This document shows positions 23,283-30,246 of a stretch of DNA of 64,000 nt, one piece after another. The notes under the pieces were generated by a model. That model was not told the DNA's origin. It saw only the letters and a program-made list of their open reading frames with translations, and did no database searches. Source of the DNA: Clostridia bacterium (lineage in GTDB: Bacteria > Bacillota_A > Clostridia > Oscillospirales > Acutalibacteraceae); the NCBI GenBank assembly GCA_017456015.1, contig JAFTLL010000004.1:186001-250000 (forward strand). Direction: 5' to 3'. Position 1 is the first letter of the stretch; each line of letters starts with the position of its first letter. Both the position numbers and the translations under genes were made by a program.

Positions 23283-25043
23283 ATGAATTTTCATCAGAAC
23301 AAAGTAACACGCAAAGATTTAGCAACCTATGATATGGTACATAACAACCCCGGATTGGAGCCGTATGAATCCAACTACAATTCGGATGTGTTTTTGAAAG
23401 AGCGAGGCTACAACGGCCATGTTTTTGAACTCTTTCAGTGTGCGCAGTACGGCATCACCTGGGATTCCTTTGACGAGCGGATTTTTCCCGAGGACAGCGC
23501 CGAGCGCGATTGGATTTTAGCCAAGCAGGCCGAATTAAAAGAAAAGTATCAGGCGGCCAAAGCGCAGGATTTGGAAGTCATGTTCATGATGGATACCGTC
23601 GTTGTGCCCAAAAGGGTAAAGGAGCTGTATCCCGAAATCTGTAACGCCGATGGGAAAATCGACATTCAAAAGCCCAAAACCAAAGAGATTATGGACCGGC
23701 TGTTCGACGAAATGTTTGCCACCTTCCCGGAAATTGACGGCATTTATATCCGCTTTGGCGAAACCTATGTGGGCGAGCGTTTTCATACCCCCTATCATGT
23801 CGGAAACAACCCGATTTTAGAGGACGCCGAACAGTATCATATTTTCCTGATTCAATATCTGCAAAACAAAATCTGTAAAGAGCACAACAAAAAACTGTTT
23901 TACCGTTCTTGGGGCTTCGGCGAGTTCCAGTACGACCCCGAATACTATTTAAAAATCAGCAATGCCATCGATGTGCACGAGAAATTTTATTTCTGCATTA
24001 AACACACCGAGGGCGATTTCCATAGAACCTTCCCCTTTAACCAGTGCCTGAACGTCGGAAAACATCAGCAGATTGTCGAGGTGCAGGCGGCCCGCGAATA
24101 CGAGGGAAAGGGCGCCTACCCGAACTATATCGGCGACGGTGTTATCAACGGCTACGAGGAATTTCAATGGCTGATGAAGCCCGACGCACCGCAATGCCTG
24201 CGGGATTGTATCAATGTTCCGGATTCCAAAGTGACCGGCATTTGGACCTGGTCACGCGGCGGCGGCTGGGACGGCCCCTTCCTTGACGGCAAGGATTATG
24301 AGCTTTGGGCCGATGTCAACGCCTATGTCATCACCCACTGGGCAAAGGATACCGCCCGTTCTGATAAATATTATGCCCTGCAATATGCAAAAGAAGTCCT
24401 TTCCATGTCCCAAAAGGACGCCGAAATCTTTTATGAGATTTTGCTGCTGTCGGCCAAGGCCGTCTTGCTGGGACGCGGCACCAACACCGATGCCTTTGCA
24501 TGGGATGTCTTCTGGACAAGAGACCAAAATATTGAATACTCCCGAATCCTCGGCAACATTCAGCGCGCGGCGCTGGCCGGCCAAATCGATTTGTTGCTGG
24601 ATGAAAAGAAAAGAAGCGTCGAGATATGGAGCTATATGGTGCAGTTGGCCGAACGCCTTTCGGACAGCGTAGAGAAAAAGCCCTATATTGTAACGACCTG
24701 CACCTACGGGCTCTACCTCTACCGCTTATACGAATGTATCTACCGCGCCAACGCCTACGCCATGCAGGGCGGCTTAAAGGCCGAAGTCGAGCAGGCCGTT
24801 TCCCAGTACGATGCCACATGGAAAGCCTGGGAAGAACTGTATAAGACCGCACCCCATTGTCCGACGCTGTATGCAAAGCGCGACGAGCTTTTGGACCTGA
24901 TTGGTTACAACTGGAACAAGGGTCTGGACGCCGCCATTAACCCCCTGCGTGTTCTGGATGAAGACGGAAAAATCCTGCCCGAAAACAGAGAGCAGGTTCT
25001 GATGGAAAGCGGCTGGGGACTGACCGGCGGCGAAGTGGAATAA
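23283..25043 (+). CDS. Putative cytoplasmic glycoside hydrolase, GH67-like barrel
   Basis: A 586-residue protein without a signal peptide. The stretch IKHTEGDFHRTFPFN followed by IVEVQAAREYEGKG resembles the alpha-glucuronidase (GH67) segment in which KNGPxDFQ is followed by ELQxTQEYxGQ, and IDGIYIRFGETYVGE (about 155-169) looks like a barrel strand with a conserved Glu. A later IWTWSRGGGWDGP is distinctive. A TIM-barrel glycosidase acting on an imported oligosaccharide is likely; the substrate is inference. GGAGG precedes the ATG. The next gene is ychF, an unrelated housekeeping gene. Confidence 0.6.
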   Translation: MNFHQNKVTRKDLATYDMVHNNPGLEPYESNYNSDVFLKERGYNGHVFELFQCAQYGITWDSFDERIFPEDSAERDWILAKQAELKEKYQAAKAQDLEVMFMMDTVVVPKRVKELYPEICNADGKIDIQKPKTKEIMDRLFDEMFATFPEIDGIYIRFGETYVGERFHTPYHVGNNPILEDAEQYHIFLIQYLQNKICKEHNKKLFYRSWGFGEFQYDPEYYLKISNAIDVHEKFYFCIKHTEGDFHRTFPFNQCLNVGKHQQIVEVQAAREYEGKGAYPNYIGDGVINGYEEFQWLMKPDAPQCLRDCINVPDSKVTGIWTWSRGGGWDGPFLDGKDYELWADVNAYVITHWAKDTARSDKYYALQYAKEVLSMSQKDAEIFYEILLLSAKAVLLGRGTNTDAFAWDVFWTRDQNIEYSRILGNIQRAALAGQIDLLLDEKKRSVEIWSYMVQLAERLSDSVEKKPYIVTTCTYGLYLYRLYECIYRANAYAMQGGLKAEVEQAVSQYDATWKAWEELYKTAPHCPTLYAKRDELLDLIGYNWNKGLDAAINPLRVLDEDGKILPENREQVLMESGWGLTGGEVE

Positions 25044-25080
25044 TCCCCTCCGATTGAAAACAAAGGAGAATTAAAACGAT

Positions 25081-26175
25081 ATGAAATTAGGAATGGTCGG
25101 ATTGCCGAATGTCGGCAAATCCACACTGTTTAATGCAATCACCAACGCCGGCGCGCAGTCTGCCAACTACCCCTTTTGTACCATTGAGCCCAATGTCGGC
25201 ATGGTGAGTGTGCCCGACCCGCGTCTGGACCGGTTGGCCGAAATGTACAACCCGGTGAAATTCACACCGGCCACCATTGAGTTTGTTGACATTGCCGGTC
25301 TGGTAAAGGGCGCCTCCAAGGGCGAGGGGCTGGGCAATAAATTTCTCTCTCATATTCGAGAGGTTGATGCAATTGTCCATGTGGTGCGTTGCTTTGAGAA
25401 CGACGATATTATCCACGTCGAAGGCTCGGTTGACCCGGCGCGCGACATTAGCATTATCAATCTGGAATTGATTTTGGCCGATATGGAAACCCTTTCCCGC
25501 CGTATTGACAAGACCGCCAAGGCCTTGAAAGGGGACAAATCCCTACAACCCGAGCTGGACTTTTTGAAAAAAATCATGTCGGCGCTGGAACAGGAAAAGC
25601 CGGCGCGGTCGGTCGAAGCCGATGAAAACGAGCAGCAAATTCTGCGCACGCTGGATTTGCTGACCTTAAAGCCGGTCATTTACGCCTGCAACATGAGCGA
25701 AGCCGATTTTACCGGCGGTCTTTCCTCCAACCCGCGGTATGCGGCGGTGCAAAGCATTGCCAAAGCCGAAAATGCCGAAACCCTGCCGATTTGCGCCGAG
25801 TTGGAGGCCGAGATTTCCAATATGGCCGATGAGGAAAAAGCCCTGTTTTTATCCGAATTGGGGCTGGAACAGTCGGGCCTCGAACGCTTGATTACCACCT
25901 GCTATCATCTGTTGGGTCTGATTTCCTTCTTGACCGCCGGGCAACCGGAGGTTCGGGCATGGACCATCACAAAGGGCACCAAAGCCCCCCAAGCGGCCGG
26001 CAAAATCCACAGCGATTTTGAACGCGGCTTCATTCGCGCTGAAACCGTCGCCTTTGACGACTTGATGGCCTGCGGCTCGATGGCGGCGGCCAAGGAAAAG
26101 GGACTGGTTCGCAGCGAAGGAAAAGACTATGTCATGAAGGACGGGGACGTTGTCCTCTTCCGCTTTAATGTATAA
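25081..26175 (+). CDS. ychF: Ribosome-binding ATPase YchF
   Basis: A 364-residue Obg-family P-loop protein that prefers ATP to GTP. It starts [20 protein letters not shown] (G1), has [21 protein letters not shown] (G3/switch region), an atypical NMSE in place of the G4 NKxD, a coiled-coil insertion (about 125-190) and a C-terminal TGS-like domain with [26 protein letters not shown]. It binds ribosomes and affects stress responses. AAAGGAG precedes the ATG. Its TAA shares one base with the next ATG. Confidence 0.97.
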   Translation: MKLGMVGLPNVGKSTLFNAITNAGAQSANYPFCTIEPNVGMVSVPDPRLDRLAEMYNPVKFTPATIEFVDIAGLVKGASKGEGLGNKFLSHIREVDAIVHVVRCFENDDIIHVEGSVDPARDISIINLELILADMETLSRRIDKTAKALKGDKSLQPELDFLKKIMSALEQEKPARSVEADENEQQILRTLDLLTLKPVIYACNMSEADFTGGLSSNPRYAAVQSIAKAENAETLPICAELEAEISNMADEEKALFLSELGLEQSGLERLITTCYHLLGLISFLTAGQPEVRAWTITKGTKAPQAAGKIHSDFERGFIRAETVAFDDLMACGSMAAAKEKGLVRSEGKDYVMKDGDVVLFRFNV

Positions 26176-27575
26176 TGCAACGGCCGGTGAGATTTTTTCT
26201 CTGTTTGCTATGTCTGCTCTTTTTTCCCTGCCTGCCGGCGAGCGCCGAAACCGACACGCTTGCACTGACGATTACAGAAGCAGACGGAACACCCCTCGCA
26301 AAACTGACCGATGCCTCGGAATTGTCGGCACAAAATATTTCTGCCGGACAGTTGCAGATAAGCAGTACCGAAAATATCGGTGCGGTTTATATTGTTTTTG
26401 ATGAAATCTGTACCGATTGGGGTGTTGTGACACCCCAGGGCAACCGCGCATTGGGTGAAAACGGATTTTTGCACGCCTTTACAGACCTTTCCGGCGTTAT
26501 GTCCCAAAAGGAAAAGTGTGTAACCCTTTATTTTAATAGTGGGGCCGCCATCTGCGAGATTTATGCCTTTGCCTCGGCCGAAAATCTGCCCGATTGGGTA
26601 CAGGTTTGGCAGCCGCCCTGTGAAAAGGCCGATATGTTGTTGCTTTCCTCCCATTCAGATGATGAACAGCTTTTTTTCGCCGGTCTGTTGCCCTATTATG
26701 CCGGCGAACGCCGACTCGCGGTGCAGGTCGCCTATTTCACCAACCACGACAACCATCCCCGACGCCGGCACGAACAGCTCAACGGCTTGTGGACGGTTGG
26801 CGTGCGCAATTATCCTGTTATTGGTAAACTACCCGATTTGTATGCCGATTCCAAAGCGTCGGCGCTAAATAACTGGGCGCGTTACGGCTTTACCGAAACC
26901 GATATTGTCGCTTCCCAAACCGAACTGCTGCGCCGCTTTCAGCCGCAGGTCGTTGTAGCGCATGATATTAACGGTGAATACGGTCACGGCGCCCATATAT
27001 TGAATACCGACACCCTCTTGCAAGCCTTGGCGGTGAGTGACGATGCGACCCGGTTTCCCGAAAGTGCCGAAGTATACGGTACCTACAAGCCGAAAAAGGT
27101 TTATTTGCATTTGTATGAAAAAAATCCGGTTATCATGAACTGGGATATGCCGCTGTCAAGCTTCGGCGGCAAAACCGCCTATGCGGTTTCCTGCGCCGGC
27201 TTTGACTGCCACACCTCCCAGCATTGGACCTGGTTTAAAAAATGGCTGCGCGGTACCGAGGCGCGCCCGATTACCGCCGCAAAGCAAATTGAAACCTACT
27301 CGCCCTGCCAATACGGACTGTATGCCACCGAGGTCGGCACCGATACCACAGGCGGCGATTTGTTTGAAAACCTGACCTCCTATGCCGAGCAGGAACAGCA
27401 AGCCAAGGCAGAGGAAACCAAACGCCTCGCCGAAGAAAAACGCAAAAAAGAAAAAGCCGAGCAAAAAGTAAGAGAATCGACACTAAAAAAACAACGGCTG
27501 TGGGGTCTTTTCGCATTTCTGTTGTTGGGTATCGTAATCAGACTAATCTATAAAATTAGAAAAAAACGCAAATAA
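26175..27575 (+). CDS. Secreted PIG-L-type deacetylase with C-terminal membrane anchor
   Basis: A 466-residue exported protein. Residues 1-25 are a signal peptide ending PASAE, followed by a beta-rich region (about 26-150). A PIG-L/LmbE deacetylase domain (about 155-400) has the metal motif LLLSSHSDDEQLF (a SHSDDE variant of the usual HPDDE) and a later HDINGEYGHGAH. A basic/acidic coiled coil with EETKRLAEEKRKKEKAEQK (about 415-435) precedes a membrane helix and a KIRKKRK tail. It probably deacetylates an extracellular GlcNAc-containing glycan. The start overlaps the ychF stop (TAATG). Confidence 0.82.
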   Translation: MQRPVRFFLCLLCLLFFPCLPASAETDTLALTITEADGTPLAKLTDASELSAQNISAGQLQISSTENIGAVYIVFDEICTDWGVVTPQGNRALGENGFLHAFTDLSGVMSQKEKCVTLYFNSGAAICEIYAFASAENLPDWVQVWQPPCEKADMLLLSSHSDDEQLFFAGLLPYYAGERRLAVQVAYFTNHDNHPRRRHEQLNGLWTVGVRNYPVIGKLPDLYADSKASALNNWARYGFTETDIVASQTELLRRFQPQVVVAHDINGEYGHGAHILNTDTLLQALAVSDDATRFPESAEVYGTYKPKKVYLHLYEKNPVIMNWDMPLSSFGGKTAYAVSCAGFDCHTSQHWTWFKKWLRGTEARPITAAKQIETYSPCQYGLYATEVGTDTTGGDLFENLTSYAEQEQQAKAEETKRLAEEKRKKEKAEQKVRESTLKKQRLWGLFAFLLLGIVIRLIYKIRKKRK

Positions 27576-27613
27576 AAAAGTCACTCAATAGGAGTTGTTC
27601 CCTAAGGGAAAGC

Positions 27614-27645
27614 AAAAAGAAGCACGAAAATTTCGTGCTTCTTTT
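27614..27645. terminator. Terminator after the PIG-L gene
   Basis: GAAGCACGAAA/TTTCGTGCTTC stem flanked by AAAAA on the left and TTTT-AATTTT on the right, so it can act both ways. It is about 40 bases past the stop. Confidence 0.8.
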
Positions 27646-27663
27646 AATTTTGTCTTATACCGT

Positions 27664-27700
27664 AACAAGTAGGGAAAATGTACGGCATTTTCCACTTGTT
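27664..27700. repeat. Imperfect inverted repeat in the gap before the SLOG gene
   Basis: AACAAGT plus GGAAAATG pairs with CATTTTCC plus ACTTGTT, with a 2-base bulge and loop TACGG. There is no T run on either side, so it is not a canonical terminator. Its role is unknown. Confidence 0.4.
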
Positions 27701-27728
27701 AGGAGAACCTAAAACCCGTTAAACATTA

Positions 27729-28196
27729 TCATACGCTAATAATATTTTTTCGTTTCTTTATAGCATAATCCAAGGCGGTTTTTGTGCCGCTTTTGCGGGT
27801 GGTTGGAATGTCCTGCTCGTCATAATAGACAACGCAATAGTGGCTTTTATCTATCATCTCATAGTTACGCTCAACATAAGATGCTCTGCCTGCGTTCATT
27901 ATCTTTTCGGGGTAATAGGTATCCTCGTAGCTTTCCAGTAAATAATTTTTATAGTGCTCACTTATATACGGATATTCTGCACGTACATAGACTCGTTTTA
28001 TGTGCGGGTATTTTTCTTTTATTTCGGTCACAAGTTCAACACACAGACTATTAAAGCGGCTCTTACTCCCAAAAAGAAACGTGTCAACTTGTTTCTCAAC
28101 AATCAATTTCTCAATTATTTCAATAACTTTTGCTTTTAGTTCTTCGGTTTCGCTTATCTTTCTATGACCAAAGAAGCAACAAGTATTTTTACACAT
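27729..28196 (-). CDS. SLOG-domain protein (DUF1273-like)
   Basis: A 155-residue protein starting TCCFFGHRKISETEELK, the typical N-terminal FxGHR of DUF1273/SLOG Rossmann folds. It also has FLFGSKSRFNSLCVELV (about 41-57), DKSHYCVVYYDEQDIP (about 115-130) and GTKTALDYAIKKRK near the end. SLOG proteins bind or process nucleotides and some act in anti-phage signalling; a specific role cannot be assigned. GGTGG precedes the ATG. Base composition is more AT-rich than its neighbours, suggesting a recently acquired accessory gene. It is divergent from an HTH regulator. Confidence 0.75.
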   Translation of the reverse strand: MCKNTCCFFGHRKISETEELKAKVIEIIEKLIVEKQVDTFLFGSKSRFNSLCVELVTEIKEKYPHIKRVYVRAEYPYISEHYKNYLLESYEDTYYPEKIMNAGRASYVERNYEMIDKSHYCVVYYDEQDIPTTRKSGTKTALDYAIKKRKNIISV

Positions 28197-28216
28197 AAAA
28201 AATCACCACCGACCTA

Positions 28217-28253
28217 AGTTTACCATATATGGTCCAAAAAGTCCATATATGGT
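28217..28253. promoter_or_regulatory. Twin palindromic operators over the SLOG promoter
   Basis: CCATATATGG occurs twice (28223-28232 and 28243-28252) with centres 20 bp apart, about two helical turns. The first copy extends to the perfect palindrome ACCATATATGGT. A leftward promoter, TGGACT (28240-28245), 17 bases, TAAACT (28217-28222), fits the SLOG gene and is overlapped by both copies. A dimeric repressor, most simply the divergent HTH protein, would block it. Confidence 0.7.
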
Positions 28254-28310
28254 CGTCGTGGTTTTCCTAAAAAGCATAAACTATATACAGAACTTTTTAG
28301 GGGTGATATT

Positions 28311-28553
28311 GTGGACACAAGAAAGGCCATAGCAAATAGATTATTAGAATTATGTGAAGAAAAGAGGTTGTCGGTAAATGCTCTGGCAAGAATCTCTGCT
28401 GTTCCACCCTCAACATTAAAGAATATAATCAATGGCGGAAGCAAAAACGCAGGTGTTGTTACGCTTAAAAAATTATGTGACGGCTTAGAAATATCTCTTT
28501 ATGACTTTTTCAACACTGAAACATTTAAAACGCTGGAACAAGAAATTAAATAA
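28311..28553 (+). CDS. Small Cro/CI-type HTH regulator
   Basis: An 80-residue protein made almost entirely of an HTH_3 fold: AIANRLLELCEEKRLSVNALARISAVPPSTLKNIINGGSKN, then VTLKKLCDGLEISLYDFF. The start is GTG 28311 with AGGGGTGA upstream. It is divergent from the SLOG gene across a 114-bp gap holding the twin operators, so autoregulation and control of the neighbour are likely. A terminator follows directly. Confidence 0.87.
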   Translation: MDTRKAIANRLLELCEEKRLSVNALARISAVPPSTLKNIINGGSKNAGVVTLKKLCDGLEISLYDFFNTETFKTLEQEIK

Positions 28554-28562
28554 TTCTCCATT

Positions 28563-28597
28563 AAAAAACTCTCTGCTGAATTTCAGCAGAGAGTTTT
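28563..28597. terminator. Terminator after the HTH gene
   Basis: AAAACTCTCTGCTGAA and TTCAGCAGAGAGTTTT form a long perfect stem with As and Ts at the ends, starting about 10 bases after the stop codon. It can also end leftward transcripts. Confidence 0.82.
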
Positions 28598-28636
28598 ACT
28601 ATCCTTTAAATACGGCTCATAGCGAGTGGTTTTTTT

Positions 28637-29170
28637 CTATTGTTTCGCAAATTTCTCATAGCCCTTATTCACCAAATGGCAGGCAAGAAAGGCGATGGCG
28701 GTACCCAACAGCGCACCGGCCAGCACATCGCTGGGATAATGCACATAAAGGTAAAGACGGGAAAAGGCAATCAGCCCTGCCAGCACCAGCGCCGGAATGC
28801 CCCACCGTTTGTTGCGAATGGCCACAACGACCGCACCCTCAAAGGCGGCCAGGGTATGCCCCGACGGAAAGGAATAATCCGAAAGCCGTTCCACCAGCAA
28901 TTCCACCCCGGTATTGATATCGTACGGGCGGATGCGTGCAAAGACATTCTTTAAAAACAAATTGCCGAACAAAAAACCGATGAGCAGTGCCAATCCCATC
29001 GAAAGCCCTGTCTTTCGGGTTTTGGGGAAACAGAGCAAAACTGCCGCCAGCAGAATCCAAAAGATTCCGCCGTCCCCCAATCGGGTCACCAGCGGCATCA
29101 GCCAATCCAAAAACGGACATTGCAGATACCGGGCAATGGCGTCCAAAATCGAAAGTTCAAACGTATTCAT
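28637..29170 (-). CDS. PAP2-family membrane phosphatase
   Basis: A 177-residue protein with about five membrane helices and the three PAP2 motifs: KNVFARIRPY, PSGHTLAAFEG and SRLYLYVHYPSDVLAG. Such enzymes dephosphorylate lipid phosphates, most often undecaprenyl pyrophosphate, at the outer face of the membrane. GGAGG precedes the ATG. It is the third gene of a leftward operon headed by the GT2-GtrA-glycosidase fusion, which supports a role in recycling a polyprenyl carrier. Confidence 0.92.
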   Translation of the reverse strand: MNTFELSILDAIARYLQCPFLDWLMPLVTRLGDGGIFWILLAAVLLCFPKTRKTGLSMGLALLIGFLFGNLFLKNVFARIRPYDINTGVELLVERLSDYSFPSGHTLAAFEGAVVVAIRNKRWGIPALVLAGLIAFSRLYLYVHYPSDVLAGALLGTAIAFLACHLVNKGYEKFAKQ

Positions 29171-29191
29171 ACGGTAGCCTCCGCTTGTGTT

Positions 29192-30244
29192 CTATTGTTG
29201 CATATCGATGACCTTCCAGCCCTCTGCGCCTTTGCGCAGATAGACATATTGGTCAATTTTATCCTCATAGACGGTGGCGCCCAGCCGAAGCACCTGCACA
29301 AAGGAAACGCGACAGCGGTAAAGGTCATTGCCATAGGCGTAGACCGGCCCACAATCGTTTTGTTCAAAGGCATAACTGTCGTGGTCCCAGGCAAAGGTCA
29401 CCATGCTCGTTTTTACATTTTCATAAAAATCGGTGTCGGGTTCTAAATAGGACGCGATTTTGGCAAAAGAGGAATCGTCCTGCATATAGGCAGCATAGTT
29501 TTGTGCCGCTTCGAGCGCAAAATTCTGTGCCTGCTTTGCAAGTGCTTCGTCGAGTTTTTGTTGCACGGTATAGACGCCCTTCTCCCCAACCACCGCTTGT
29601 TCTTCCCCGTCAATTCGGACTAAAATTTCGGGTGCGTCATTCAAAAGACTTTCCAAACGATAGGTCTGCGGCAAAACAAGCGTTGCACTGTTTTGCTCTT
29701 TTTTCAAAGCCTCGGACAGGCCTTCTTTCTGGGCCTTTTCGGCGGTCAGCACTTTGCCGTTGACCGAAACCTTTGCGTTCTCCGGTGCCGTAACCGTCAC
29801 CGTTTTGTAACATTCGCTTGCCAGGGTGATGCTTGACGGCGCATAGCGCTTGATGCCGAATCGGCCGTCCTTTTGCTTTTTTAATTCTACCGTCAGCAGC
29901 GGTTTTCCGTCGGCCGTCACAATATAGGTACGGGTTTGGTCTTTCAGGCTGGCAGTGGTGGTCTGCACTTCGGTTTTTTTGCCGTCAATGAAAGCCCCGA
30001 AAGCGGCATTCAGTGTGGCCTCGGTTTCATAGGGTGAAACCTCCAAGCCGCCGAGTGATTTTAAACCGTAAAGGTTCCCTTTTTGAATATATGTACTGTA
30101 AATCGATTGCATGACGGCTTCGGGACGCGCCTGTTCATAGGCGTTCAGCCAGGCATAGAGCAGACCGAGTCCGCCCGCCAGCAAAACCAAAAATACAGCT
30201 ATCAGGGAAAAATAAATTTTATAAAACAAAGATTTTCCGGCCAT
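29192..30244 (-). CDS. Membrane-anchored extracytoplasmic protein, unknown
   Basis: A 350-residue protein with one N-terminal membrane helix (about 8-32, FSLIAVFLVLLAGGLGLLYAWL). The rest is probably outside the cell: mixed alpha/beta, with VTVTAPENAKVSVNGKVLT, a PEGA-like turn, in the middle. A C-terminal domain (about 240-350) has strands VYAYGNDLYRCRVSFVQVL and GWKVIDMQ like an NTF2-type fold. I do not recognise a family. GGGGGAAT precedes the ATG. It begins two bases after the fusion gene stops, so translation is probably coupled and the proteins may work together. Confidence 0.7.
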   Translation of the reverse strand: MAGKSLFYKIYFSLIAVFLVLLAGGLGLLYAWLNAYEQARPEAVMQSIYSTYIQKGNLYGLKSLGGLEVSPYETEATLNAAFGAFIDGKKTEVQTTTASLKDQTRTYIVTADGKPLLTVELKKQKDGRFGIKRYAPSSITLASECYKTVTVTAPENAKVSVNGKVLTAEKAQKEGLSEALKKEQNSATLVLPQTYRLESLLNDAPEILVRIDGEEQAVVGEKGVYTVQQKLDEALAKQAQNFALEAAQNYAAYMQDDSSFAKIASYLEPDTDFYENVKTSMVTFAWDHDSYAFEQNDCGPVYAYGNDLYRCRVSFVQVLRLGATVYEDKIDQYVYLRKGAEGWKVIDMQQ

Positions 30245-30246
30245 GC

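Noticed and set aside
28201..28260. CCATATATGG repeats as the start of a CRISPR array
   Set aside because: There are only two copies, 20 bp apart, and they are palindromic; an operator pair fits better.
27576..28636. Insertion sequence or MITE around the SLOG/HTH pair
   Set aside because: Several hairpins are present, but no transposase, no matching terminal inverted repeats at both ends and no target duplication were seen.
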